This document shows, piece by piece, positions 48,901-57,429 of a stretch of DNA of 64,000 bases. Made by a program: the position numbers and the translations under genes. Under the pieces are notes generated by a model. It saw only the letters and a list, made by a program, of their open reading frames with translations. It made no database searches and had not been told where the DNA came from. Position 1 is the first letter of the stretch; the number at the start of each line of letters is the position of its first letter. Origin of the DNA: Daucus carota subsp. sativus (Eukaryota; Streptophyta; Magnoliopsida; Apiales; Apiaceae); the NCBI RefSeq assembly GCF_001625215.2, contig NC_030384.2:39342390-39406389 (forward strand). Direction: 5' to 3'.

Positions 48901-49686
48901 ACATATTTAGATTTCGACAATATGACTTATCCATCCATCACAATGCTATAGATTTCTCTTGATATACATTTAACAGTTAACATCAATTTGCTTGGTTGAT
49001 GAGACATAAACAAAAAGTAAATTATTGACAAATGACAACTCCCTTTTTTTTTTACCAAAATTCAAAAATCTCACTTAATCATAACAAAGGCCCCTGGAAT
49101 TGCATAACATAAGGAAGTGGTGATAAAAACAGTTAATATTATACAAGAACAATAACATAGAAGGGGAGACTACCATCAAGGTCATACCAATATTTTCACC
49201 GAGAAAAAGTGATGCTTCCTCGAGAAATGATGCTGAAATCTGAAAATGGTAGAGAACCTCGGTCAGTGAGAGTGAACCCTTTGTGATTACTAAAATGCGC
49301 AACATGCTAGCAATACGAACCTTGGGCAAAGTTGCAGAAATTAAATGGGATTTAGCCTCCATATCCAGTTGTCCACATGGTTGTATCTTGAGCACAAAAT
49401 TTCGAAAACAAAAAAACAAATTAGCTAAATGGAACTTCATCAATTGCTTGCACTGTAGAAATATTAACATATAAGGTTTCGTTCGTGTTCCTGTAATCAA
49501 GAATAAAGAAAATGAAAAGAATATATAATTAGAAAAGGGGATTACCAGGAGAAGCAAAAGATTAGCAAGGAAACGATTAGAGTCAGGATGATTCAAGTGA
49601 GGAGAAGAAGAGGAGTCAATAAGGTTATGGTTTTGTAGGAACATTATCGTATTTTGTACTTTTTCCAGCTTCTTTAATCCTTCCAT
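36736..49686 (-). CDS. Conserved protein of unknown function, 14 exons, with a copia insertion in intron 4
   Basis: Fourteen exons on the minus strand join in frame to 409 residues: 49546-49686, 49321-49386, 49188-49239, 48762-48895, 42683-42784, 42309-42380, 42120-42229, 41942-42023, 39683-39775, 39493-39557, 38360-38372 (13 bp), 38183-38263, 36954-37062 and 36736-36845. The sequence has a typical conserved-protein look (for example SFKTDPFRPLVLLLERLGLL, EQYWTIERKLCSAL, AKFIAEAEEKYNCLLKALDP) and is largely helical. There is no signal peptide, no membrane helix and no catalytic motif I recognise. I cannot name the family or a function. Confidence in the gene model is high because every splice junction keeps frame. 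Intron 4 is about 6 kb because of a 5.3-kb copia element in the opposite orientation; without it the intron is about 700 bp. Intron 8 holds a triplicated ~303-bp repeat. The 5' leader is GA-rich. Confidence 0.85.
38491..38576. repeat. A24 run followed by a ~30-bp tandem duplication, intron 10
   Basis: A run of 24 A (38491-38514) is followed by CTTGTAGCAGCCTGGAAGTG and, about 36 bases later, CTTGTAGCAGCTTGGAGGTG. Confidence 0.75.
40814..41695. repeat. Three tandem copies of a ~303-bp repeat, intron 8
   Basis: The phrase CATACTCTTTAAAAAAAATTG starts near 40821, 41123 and 41428 (spacing 302 and 305). Each unit contains CCAAGTTGCAATTCTTTTTT, CTGAAAAACAACTGCTTTCG and ATGCAACTTTGACCGTATTT. Units are more than about 95% alike by eye, so the amplification is recent. 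Open frames of about 60-75 codons recur in each copy but show only repeat-derived sequence. Confidence 0.95.
42873..42901. repeat. G29 homopolymer, intron 4 of the unknown gene
   Basis: Twenty-nine consecutive G (C on the sense strand of the gene). The poly-proline reading frame on the minus strand comes only from this tract. Its length may be misread in the assembly. Confidence 0.9.
43325..43684 (+). repeat. 5' LTR of the copia element
   Basis: 360 bp from TGTTGAAGAGCCCAATG to TTACAAAAGTTTTCA. Within it the phrase GTGGTCCATATCTGTA is directly repeated (about 43540-43570). Confidence 0.96.
43685..43696 (+). other. Primer-binding site of the copia element
   Basis: TGGTATCAGAGC directly follows the 5' LTR and is complementary to the 3' end of plant initiator tRNA-Met, the usual primer for copia elements. 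Confidence 0.93.
43802..48229 (+). CDS. Copia Gag-Pol polyprotein, intact
   Basis: A single frame of 1475 residues. The Gag part has a UBN2-like capsid region (residues about 25-235) and a CCHC zinc knuckle at Cys264, Cys267, His272 and Cys277. Protease has the WIIDSGASDHM active site with Asp395. Integrase has the HHCC zinc-binding start at His560 (HQRLGH ... CLACPLAKF), then the catalytic core from Asp617 (HIDTWGPY), the second Asp in IRSDNALEF and the Glu in NGRAERKH. Reverse transcriptase has YVDD at residues 1158-1161. RNase H starts at CDSDWAGC (Asp1322) and includes ARSTAEAEYRSL and a late CDN. Domain order (protease, integrase, RT, RNase H) defines Ty1/copia. There is no internal stop or frameshift, and all catalytic residues are visible. 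The stop codon overlaps the polypurine tract. Confidence 0.97.
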   Translation: MAAVSGSGSQATTIDVLSPLYLHPSDGNNFMTIEKLQGSSNYRSWKRSMEIALSSKRKLGFVKGTLTKDVTDVVKSEAWDTCNNMIISWILGSVSESIKKSIMFVNSAYHIWNHLEQRFALTNGSRKYKLNKELYETKQSGRPVSEFYTQMRALWEELESLVTLPDVTAVTTDITRLITVLNQQREEQKLFQFLNGLDEIYGAQRSQILMMSTLPSVEVACSYLEQEEAQREVLGQSKEESDGLAMYSKSRAPTNVQTALSVQCGACGKAGHNTEKCWTVVGYPAWHAKAKPTSEPPQRQKGRGTGNNNQQRWNKGRQNNGQRIAANVQGQIHHDNRSVASTGTTITSQQLEQLLKLLPTTSRGGDTDEEIDGLYAGMVSCHFVDSIKNKEWIIDSGASDHMTGMYEILRDVGESQNTPKINLPTGETSLITHSGNVKLNNNMELKKVLCVPTFKHNLLSVNKLCCDENCNVVFHADYCIIQDKNSNEVKGIGRGENGLYYLINEPIQKTLREIKAQTLSNNYESKKNLSGKVAMSVNTGEKIPMVIKDVPKVSKETLWHQRLGHAPMRKLRMIKKIGVKEDSQDVCLACPLAKFTKLPFSKSESRAGDLFELVHIDTWGPYKVKYRGKFRYFLTFVDDYSRVTWVHLLKLKSDALNAIQSFVKMAGNRFDKQVKVIRSDNALEFDDYKCRAFFGALGILHQTSCVDRPQQNGRAERKHRNILEMARALRFQAGLPLQFWGDCILAATHIINRLPSMVIKGKTPYELMYKKQPEYGHLKAFGCLAFAYNPSRSKDKFQPRGVPCVFTGYSSSQKGYRMHNLLTGVTFVTRDVKFYETIYPYQVFKTASEGESGIIHQEEGSNRNTWMECEDTDPTNNNDVEVNTTEEEGEQEQNPPEQPPVRRSTREHKKPSWHNDYQMSSNYVRKSTETEVSPQFSCFMNSVSRMPDPKNFKEAAQHSHWLQAMNEELEALESNHTWEITDLPAGKVAIGCKWLYTTKYDPQRESLRYKSRLVILGNRQKYGIDYDQTFAPVAKLTTVRSLLAVASSQGWYTHQMDVKNAFLHGELQDVVYMKFPPGYEGAGFRFRTAGQGEYMDNSKLQTKVCRLLKTLYGLKQSPRLWFDKLSAALKKDGFTQSKADSTLFTKQFNGKFIAVLAYVDDLLLTGNNMGIINDTKKFLSSQFKMKDLGELRYFLGIEFDRSDQGIFMSQKKYVNDILEEYKMANCKPLKLPMDTHVKLTTTAGDLLPNPDIYQKLIGKLIYLTITRPDIAFTVHVLSQFMHSPTSVHFQAAKRVLRYLAGSRNQGILLASGPAAELKAYCDSDWAGCPNTRRSTSGFCILLGKSPIAWKSKKQSVVARSTAEAEYRSLAMTVCEVLWVKQLLKDLGLSHLGSTTIFCDNKAALAIAANPVHHEKTKHVEIDCNFIREKAVADEITPTYISTKEQLADVFTKVLTVGQHHILLDKLGVCVPTHTA
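48226..48236 (+). other. Polypurine tract of the copia element
   Basis: TTGAGGGGGAG lies immediately upstream of the 3' LTR, where plus-strand DNA synthesis is primed. Confidence 0.9.
48237..48596 (+). repeat. 3' LTR of the copia element
   Basis: 360 bp, same ends as the 5' LTR, followed directly by the duplicated GATAC. Confidence 0.96.
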
Positions 49687-49745
49687 TCTCTCTCTCTATC
49701 TATCTATCTCTCCCTCTCCCTCTCCCTCTCCCTCTCGCTCCCTCC
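49687..49745 (-). promoter_or_regulatory. GA-rich 5' leader of the unknown gene
   Basis: On the minus strand, runs of GAGAGG, GATA and GAGA lead straight into the ATG at 49686. Such GA repeats are common in plant 5' UTRs and are bound by BPC/GAGA-type factors; binding here is an inference. Confidence 0.6.
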
Positions 49746-50426
49746 GTTGTTCCGGCAAGTAGAGTGCTGCTGATAGCAAATTGGTACTTTTTTTATTGGA
49801 CACACGGAGGATGAAGTTTTATAGTATTCGGGCAGGAGAATTGTTATTCTAAAAAGTTTGATAATAAGAAAAAAAAATCTGATTGTATTTTAAATAAGAT
49901 TTATTTCAAGTTTAATAATATTTAATATTGATGGTTTTTTGCAATTTCATAAAAAAAATCATTTTTTGTGAAATTGATGAGGGCATTTTTTGTTTTAAAA
50001 ATTTATCATATTTCATGAAAGTTCTAATGATTATGCTTAAATCATAAAAATAATATATCAACTCTTCCAAATTTTGTATTAAATTTGCTTGAACTTGCAT
50101 ATAATTACAAAGAGTTTTAATAAATATCCAACTAGAAAAAAATTCAAAAAATACTTTAATTATTTTAAAAGAATATGCAAAAATATACTAATATTCTAAA
50201 TAAGAATTACAAAAATACAATTTTTTGAATTTTTTTTGTAAAAATATGGAGGTTCCAAAAATTATATCATATTCATAATTAAATGAATTCATATTCATAT
50301 TATGATAAAACATACATCGACATGCTACAAATTTGCTACAAGTACAGGAACTAAGTCTCCAATAGAGCACACAGCAAAATAATCAGGCGCTTAATTTCTT
50401 GCATTACCGAGCATATTCATCAAATT
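49746..50426. other. Intergenic DNA between two minus-strand genes
   Basis: AT-rich sequence with no gene. It holds the promoter of the 14-exon gene and the 3' UTR of the next gene. Confidence 0.5.
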
Positions 50427-53400
50427 CTACACACTCTCATTGCTAATATCTTTTTGTACAGCCAAAGCTTCATTTTGGTTAATTGACATCTGCTTGATTC
50501 TTTCAACTGCAGGTTTGCGAGTTTCCTTTGCACTTTCCTGATCTCGACTAGGTCCCTTCTTGCTTTCCAACAAATTCCCATGTTTCGCGATTGCAAGAAT
50601 CAGTTCAAGCTGTTTCTGCTGTTGCTCCTATAATAAATAAGATCACAGGATAACAAAAACATCAGCTACATAGTAACAGAGTCATTGCAACTAGACAAAC
50701 ATATAACAATCCAGAGTCGAAAATAAATTTTGTGATAAACACATGCATACATACACACTTTTCCTACAAATTTGGAATGCATGATTGATACAGGAAATGT
50801 GGATTAAAAAATATGCAGCTCTCCTTGGGAGAGTACACTGTCATCAATCATCTAATTCCAAGCCTACTAAAGTATCAATATATGATCAGATTACTGTATA
50901 TGATGTAACACCCCATATATCAAATAAGGTTTATTTTCCAACGTATTCATTGTAGATTGGCATAGGACACACTAAAGGACAACAAAGTTCGAAATTTATT
51001 CCTAGATGAATTTTGAAAAAGAACAATGTCCATACGTGTAGCATAAGAAATTAATACTCATGCAAAGGAATACAAGATTGTCCCCCTACAATTCAAATTA
51101 TATGTAGCCCCGTAGATAGTCTCTTGTTTCACGAACATGACTTGATTACTTGTTAGGACAATCTTTAAACTTTCTACTCGTCCTTTTGCACACTCATACC
51201 TATGTAGCTGAGAAACGAAATGAGAAAATGGAGAGCCAGTCCTTTAGACACCCAGGATACTAATCACCATTCCCTCTCGTACAATAGACTCACCAGTGTA
51301 CTAGTGCAAAACCCACAACAAGGTTTAGCAATATAAAGCATAAACTATAAAGCACCATAAGCTTTTGAATTTGTTCTAATTATTGTATACTGACTAGTCT
51401 CTCGTTACTCTCTAATCTCTATCCCTCTTTTCTCTAAAACTCATGTTATATTGGCGCATGAATTGGGAGCTTTCAGAAGATGAAAGGGACAATTTATAAA
51501 CCGGCATTTATATGTTGGAAAAAAAAATTGATTTAAGAATAGTGACTATGATGTCGACAACTGTTATGATTATCCTCATCTTTTACATTATTGATTAGAG
51601 AGGAGTAATGGGAGGGTATCTGCCATCAACGATATTGTACCAATTTAACAATTTAACAATTCTCATTCCACCAAAATGAGTCAGCATGCGCATTTTAACA
51701 TTAAATTAAACAGGTGAATATCTGAATCACATCAACGATAAGCTCTTAACAATAAGTCAACAACAATAGGGATCCGAAAATTGAAGCATTTACCTGCATT
51801 GCCAAAAGAACTTTTTGTATTTCACCGAGCTCATTCTCCAATATATCATCCTTCGTAGCAAGTGCACGAGTGACCTCTGAATTTTTTTGGGCCAAATCGG
51901 CAGCCTTCACATACAGAAGTATAGGGTTAATAATCATATTAAATGAACGAGACCCATGCAGATGAAGGTAGAACTCACTGTCTCAAAGTAACGTGAGTGG
52001 ACTAAGTACTAATGCAAGTGCCTCACTCTATCAGTTAAACATAGAAACATTATTTTACATTGCTGTAACAAACTATATACTGCTCAAACTGAAGTTTTCA
52101 ACACCATTACTGTGCCTTCAGATATATCCTAACCCAAATACCTAACTGTATTATATCCTCATTGTTAAAGATTCTAGATGATAACATTCTTGTTCTTCTT
52201 TAATATTCCTTATCATGAAATACTGTTGGATGTATCTCCTGGTATTACTGTATCACTGTATGTGACAATCACTGAAGCAGGTCAGAGCACAGTTTAGCAC
52301 ATTCTAAACTAATCTTTTAACTATATACCACAAAGTTCTCTTTTAGGGAAATTCAAGTATTTCATAGTTCAAATTATATAGCTGAGGTTAGATTCTTCCT
52401 CGCAGATTTCTTACATCAATTTATCAAACTATTTGTATGGATATGTTTTGTCATTCAACTTGTTCCAAATTACCCTCCTCGATTATTCAGTCTTCTTCGG
52501 GTGTCCTGAACTCAGACCAATACAGTTTCAGACTACTAGGTCTAGAACTACATTCATATTGCAAGGAACTTATTTGTTTTATGTTTAGCCACCTTTGAAG
52601 ATAATGGTCTGTGGGTGAATTAGGCATTGGCATTAGGTTTCAAATAAAGATATGAAGATCACAAGATGTGCTAAATCATCTTGTACCAGAGAAGACTTTA
52701 TCTAGCTTGTTTATAGCCTCTACAAATTCCATAAGAAATTAATAACCATTGAAAATTACATTCCTTTAATTTATAGGAGTATGGAAAGAGGCTAAGACCC
52801 ATTAATGATTATTGTTCCAATCCAATCCTGGAGAACAATTTCTGATTAATTCTTTTATCTATATTTAACTGTCTATTAACACCATACATTTGCACACCAG
52901 TATTTGCTTTATGTACAATTGTACATGCTTACTGTCTTTAAGATATCTTTTATATAAAAAAAAAATACTACCCAGCAACACATGGCCATAATTCTGACCA
53001 CAAATAAAATAGTTCACCGAATACTGATAGGCATTGTATCCTACTTACTATTATGTTGCTTATCCTACTTACTATTATGTTGCTTGGTACCAGGAATTTG
53101 TAAGCTAGGCGTTGCAGCTAGATATAATTACTACTTACTCCCTCCGTTTTTTATGTCACTTTGACTTTTGACACACATCTTCAGGTGCTTTGACCGCCTT
53201 GTTAAAATTATTATTTTTTAAAATTTCTTTTTGTGAACTAAACTTGTTACAAAAATAAAATTCAAAAATTGCAATCTTAACTATACAGTCAAAGCACCTA
53301 AAAATGTGTGCCAAAAGGTCAAAGCAACAAATTAAAAAAAACGAAGGGAGTAGTTGATAGTTGGGTTTGTGTATGACTGTAGTTCAGCATATTAATGTTA

Positions 53401-54889
53401 GCCCGCCTGTGTTGTGTTTTCCTATATCTATCTATGCTTCATGCTTGTATTAGCTAATCATAATAACAGAATTTGAATAGTATAAACTTCTTTCTCTGAA
53501 CATTATGGACTATCAATTGGGGATAGCTTGGAGTCAAGATTGGGCTGCAGTTCAAGCTCACAAGATTCGTAATCATAGTTTTCTTATAATCCTAATTTCC
53601 TTTTATGGCTGTGTCAACTACTCTCTAATATGGGCTGCAGTTCAATCTCACAAGATTTGTAATCATAGTTTTGTTATAATCCTAATTTTATTTTATGTGC
53701 TGTGTCAACTACTCTCTAATTTGGGAAACGAAAGCAAAAAGAATCTCCGAACAATACACAACCTATCCAATAGAAACAGTGCACACCAATTCAATTTCAT
53801 TCTAAATGCTTTCAACATCCAACAAGAAGCTAAAATCAAAACTGCTCCCGTGTCCAAACTTCTACTAAACAAGATGAGGTTTAAGCATCAGGACTAATCT
53901 TATAGCACTAACCAAAAAAATAGGCCAAAGAAATGGATGACATTATCCATTCACAAAAGCTGCAATAAGTTAATAACACTGCTATATTACCACCAGATAA
54001 GATGGATACGGGAAAATATGGATTCATGTTCAGAAAATTATGTCTACTAAGTTACTAGCCGGATAAATATACAACTACCGAGACCACGTTTAAACATGTT
54101 AAGCTCTTAAAATTAGCTCAAACCACCCCAAAAAATTGCAACACATTGTGTTTCATCATTTGTCCATACACCAATCAACCATCCTCCAATCAAACATATT
54201 AAATACGAAATCATCAAAAGTATAGTTACCTTCGCAATAGGGTCTCTTAAAGTCCTCCTAGTAACCCGAAAACGAATCCCTAGCTTCTCCAACTGCTTCG
54301 ACATAAGCCTAACCAGACTCGCTAAACTCCGAATATCTGCCTCTAATTTCTCAATCTTATCAACCACATTAACCTCTAAACTCCCTGGTTTCGAAAACCC
54401 CATACAAACCCTCCTCCATTGCCTTCTCCGAATCACGGCACCTATCAAAATCCCTGCCCCCAACAACAAAAACTGACACACAGAAACCTTATCACCCAAC
54501 CAAACCAAAATTGGCTTCTGGGGTTTCAAGATAAGCCCAAATGAAATAACAGCAGATGAAACCAAACAAAGAAACTCCGCAATCGAAAGAAAAGCATCAA
54601 AATCAAGAATTCTAGCATTATCTTCTTGATTATTATATGTGTTTACATTATCTGATTCAAAAGCTCTGATGGGTGAGTGAAATGTATACAAAGATTTACA
54701 TGGGATTGGATATTTTAAAAATTGAAAAAGGGGGGGTTTTGTGAAATGAATAAAGGTTGAAGAGGGATGTAATGATGGGGTTTTTGAGTATAAAGAAGAG
54801 TGTGATTGATAATTTTTGAGGAGGTTACGAGTAGAGAGTGACATTCTCGGGTGAAATTTGATCAATGTTTGAGTGGATAGGATTGTCAA
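50427..54889 (-). CDS. Predicted plastid membrane protein with C-terminal coiled coil, function unknown
   Basis: Three exons on the minus strand, 54230-54889, 51794-51904 and 50427-50627, join in phase 0 to 323 residues. The first about 75 residues are Ser/Thr/His-rich and basic with almost no acids, like a chloroplast transit peptide. Two hydrophobic segments follow, about residues 101-121 (LSIAEFLCLVSSAVISFGLI) and 136-153 (CQFLLLGAGILIGAVI). Next come an RRRQWRR stop-transfer cluster and a long charged coiled coil (KIEKLEADIRSLASL, then AADLAQKNSEVTRAL, ELGEIQKVLLAMQEQQQKQL). The start is ambiguous between 54889 and the ATG 15 codons later at 54844. I do not recognise the family. Exon 1 reads on through the donor for 38 more codons, with another hydrophobic stretch. 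Intron 1 holds a Stowaway MITE and a 90-bp tandem duplication. Confidence 0.8.
53037..53088. repeat. 25-bp tandem duplication in intron 1
   Basis: TATCCTACTTACTATTATGT plus TGCT is repeated head to tail. Confidence 0.8.
53138..53350. mobile_element. Stowaway-type MITE in intron 1
   Basis: 213 bp from CTCCCTCCGTTTTTTATGTC to the inverted AAAACGAAGGGAG, flanked by TA. The interior GACTTTTGACACACAT and TGTGCCAAAAGGTC are inverted copies of each other. Confidence 0.85.
53541..53720. repeat. Two tandem 90-bp units in intron 1
   Basis: TGGGCTGCAGTTCAAGCTCA at 53541 recurs as TGGGCTGCAGTTCAATCTCA at 53631. Both units end AACTACTCTCTAAT. They differ at only a few positions. The open frame across them (53505-53897) is intronic and not supported as coding. 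Confidence 0.9.
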
Positions 54890-55055
54890 GAAGACATGAT
54901 TTCTAGGGTTTTGTACATAACTGCCCAGCTAGAATTTCAAGAACTGACTTTTGTCGATGTATTCGATGTGCCAACGTAGTTAAAATTGATTACGAGTAGC
55001 CTTTGGCCCTTTACGATGGTTTCTGAATTCAATAGTCCACTATCAAATCTTCATA

Positions 55056-55421
55056 GCATCTCCAGCAGTACTCCTAAATCATTCACTAAACAATAGTAAT
55101 ATAAAATGTGACTCCTAGTAAGTATATACACCGGAAAACGTGAGAACTTCAATGCTACTCTTTATATTTGGCTCCTTATTCACATTTTATATTTATTTTA
55201 TATAAAAGAGAGGAAAAAATTAACTAAAAGAAAGAGAAGATTGAAGGAAAAATAATATAATATTGAGTTAGGAGCTACTAGATGCTCTTTAAAAAAGAAA
55301 GGAGAGAGAGTAGGCTCCTAAATTTTTAAAGAGCATCTAGGAGCCCATTGGAGCACTAAATTTTGATTTGCTCCTAAATTTTAGACTTAGGAGCTTGTTT
55401 AGAGAGCCCCTTGGAGTTGCT
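55056..55421. mobile_element. Tourist/Harbinger-like MITE
   Basis: About 366 bp from GCATCTCCAGCAGTACTCC to, on the other strand, GAGCAACTCCAAGGGGCTC. The interior has GAGCATCTAGGAGCC blocks in both directions. A TTA follows the right end. Confidence 0.6.
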
Positions 55422-55426
55422 CTTAG

Positions 55427-55802
55427 TCAAGTGTATACCCTTAAATTGGTGTCTTAATCTAGAATTTAAAGTATTTGAGGCAAAAAAATATAATCCAAGA
55501 GTGTCTTAGTGGTGTCTTAAAACGGTAGGACACACAACATGTGCCTCATTTTTAAGGCACTACTAGACTTGTCCAAAACTATTTTTATTCATAAAATATT
55601 CACTTTCTTCCTTTTTTTCACTCCTTTTTACACTTGTCTTACATGTGATTGTATTAAAATATATTAATATTTTAATAATAGGGCATCAAGATAAGACACA
55701 TTATTGGAGTAGATGTACAAAAGTGATGTCCTAAACGAATAGGACACTAAATTTTATAATATTTATAAGGCAATCACTAGGACACTCTTGGACTTGCTCT
55801 TA
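55427..55802. mobile_element. Tourist/Harbinger MITE related to 19387-19761
   Basis: The right end, read on the minus strand, is GAGCAAGTCCAAGAGTGTCC, nearly the same as the element at 19387. The left end (AGTCAAGTGTATACCCTTAA) is degraded. Interior motifs GTGTCTTA and GGACAC are inverted. It directly abuts the preceding MITE, with TTA at both sides. Confidence 0.6.
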
Positions 55803-55803
55803 G

Positions 55804-56049
55804 TCCGTTTCAATTTACATGTTTAATTTTTTTTTTGAAACAAAATATTTCAAATTACTTGTTCATTCCAATTTTCAATGTAAAATCATATTTCCAAAAT
55901 CAATTATACTCCACATATCACTTATTTATATTTATTAGATCAATCTCACTCCACATTATGCTCATTAAATGCAAATAATTTATAGACATTCACTTTTCTT
56001 AAACTGTGTGATTTTTTAAAAGTGAACATCTAATTTGAAACGAAGGGAG
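55804..56049. mobile_element. Stowaway-type MITE related to 35578-35827
   Basis: The right end GAAACGAAGGGAG with following TA is clear. The left end (TCCGTTTCAATTTACATGTT) is partly lost where it meets the preceding MITE. The interior repeats motifs of the 35578 element, such as CTCCACATATCACTTATTTA. Confidence 0.65.
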
Positions 56050-56422
56050 TATAAATTATTAATTTGAAAATTTGAATTAAAAATATTAAATTAATATAAA
56101 ATTTTAACTTTTTAATATTGAAGTTGATAGAAATTTTTAATAATATATGGAGTCACTTTAAAGTGTATGAAGTTTTGTTAGGAGTCGTCTAGGTTGTTTG
56201 TGGGAAAAGTAGAAAGTTATAATATACTCCCTCTGTACCTCAGAAAGATATACGTTTGGATTGGACACGGAGATTAAGAAAAGTGTACAAAATAAGATAA
56301 AGTAGTGGCAAAATAGAAAGAAAAGTGGTTAAAGTGGCAGAAGCTATCAATATTTGACTGAGAGATTTGAAAAAGTGAATGAAAATAAGGGGTGGTTGAG
56401 GCTTTTATATTATAAAAAGTTA

Positions 56423-57427
56423 TTTCATCCATCTCTTTTTAGTCGTCACATTTCTATTTTTGTTAGTCAAATTGACTAATTTTTGACCAAAGATTATAAG
56501 TCACTCTTTCATCATTTTAAAAAAACTGAAAATTAAAACCCTAGCCAATTCCTAAACACACACCATCTAATGAGAGTCGGCCGCCATTCATAATTATCAT
56601 TCATCCTTCACCGTCCCCTTCTTCCATCAAAACCACATCCATCCCATCCATCCTCTCATCCCGTTTCCTCCATTTCTATATCTTTAATTTCTATTATAAT
56701 AGTTTCAATAAAATCGAGATCTAAATCCTTTTGGGTGTGATCTTGTTACCGTACCCATCTTTTTGGGTTGTTGATTGTCCTCAATTTTTGGGTGTATGTC
56801 TTGTTGCGTTTTTTATTCGTTGTCATGTTGCGTGAAGAATGATTTCTACGGTGTATTGGGAGATCTGGGCAACCCGCTTCAAATCTGGAATTGTGATACT
56901 TATCACGAGAGCTCACCTCGCATAACAAAGGATTGTTCAATATATGGGGCATCTGTACCCCCAACCTCAGTTAGTGCTGATGGATATGAACAATGTTCCA
57001 TCATCGGTTTTTTATGTGCGCAGGTCAATTGTGATTCCACTATTTTCAGTGATGTTGGTGTCGACTGGATTGCTCGAGAAACTTTTGTAATCATTTTTAT
57101 TATCAAGAATATTTATATTCTATCTGTTAAGCAATCTGAAAACAAAGCGGCTATTTGTTTAGCTCGATTTTTGTTTCACAATCAGGTTGTAGTTGTCAGT
57201 TTGGTGGTTTGTCCCGACTGTGTTCTTATGTTTTATGTTCAATAAAATCTTATTGTTCGTCAAAAAAAAAAACTGAAAATTACATCTTAAAGTAAATTAA
57301 AAGTTATTTCCAATGACATCTTTTTTTAATTTTTTCAATTGATAAAATATTAATAAATTTCAGTCAAACTTTGGTCAATTTGATCAGCACAAAACCAAAT
57401 GTTACAACTAAAAAGGGACGGAGGGAG
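56423..57427. mobile_element. Stowaway-type MITE interrupted by a nested LINE-derived insert
   Basis: The outer element runs from TTTCATCCATCTCTTTTTAG to the inverted CTAAAAAGGGACGGAGGGAG and is flanked by TA. Its two halves (56423-56535 and 57266-57427) together match the reverse complement of the uninterrupted copy at 2993-3217, which reads directly across ACTGAAAATTACAT where this copy is broken. Confidence 0.88.
56536..57265 (+). mobile_element. Internally deleted LINE-derived insertion with poly(A) tail
   Basis: About 730 bp lie between two copies of AAAAAAACTGAAAATTA (56519-56535 and about 57266-57282). The insert ends with an AATAAA-containing 3' end and a poly(A) run, as LINE reverse transcription leaves. 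Its open frame (about 56775-57245, 156 codons) ends with SENKAAICLARFLFHNQVVV, which resembles the end of the RNase H domain in plant LINE polyproteins. No reverse transcriptase is present, so it is a truncated or rearranged, non-autonomous copy. Confidence 0.75.
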
Positions 57428-57429
57428 TA

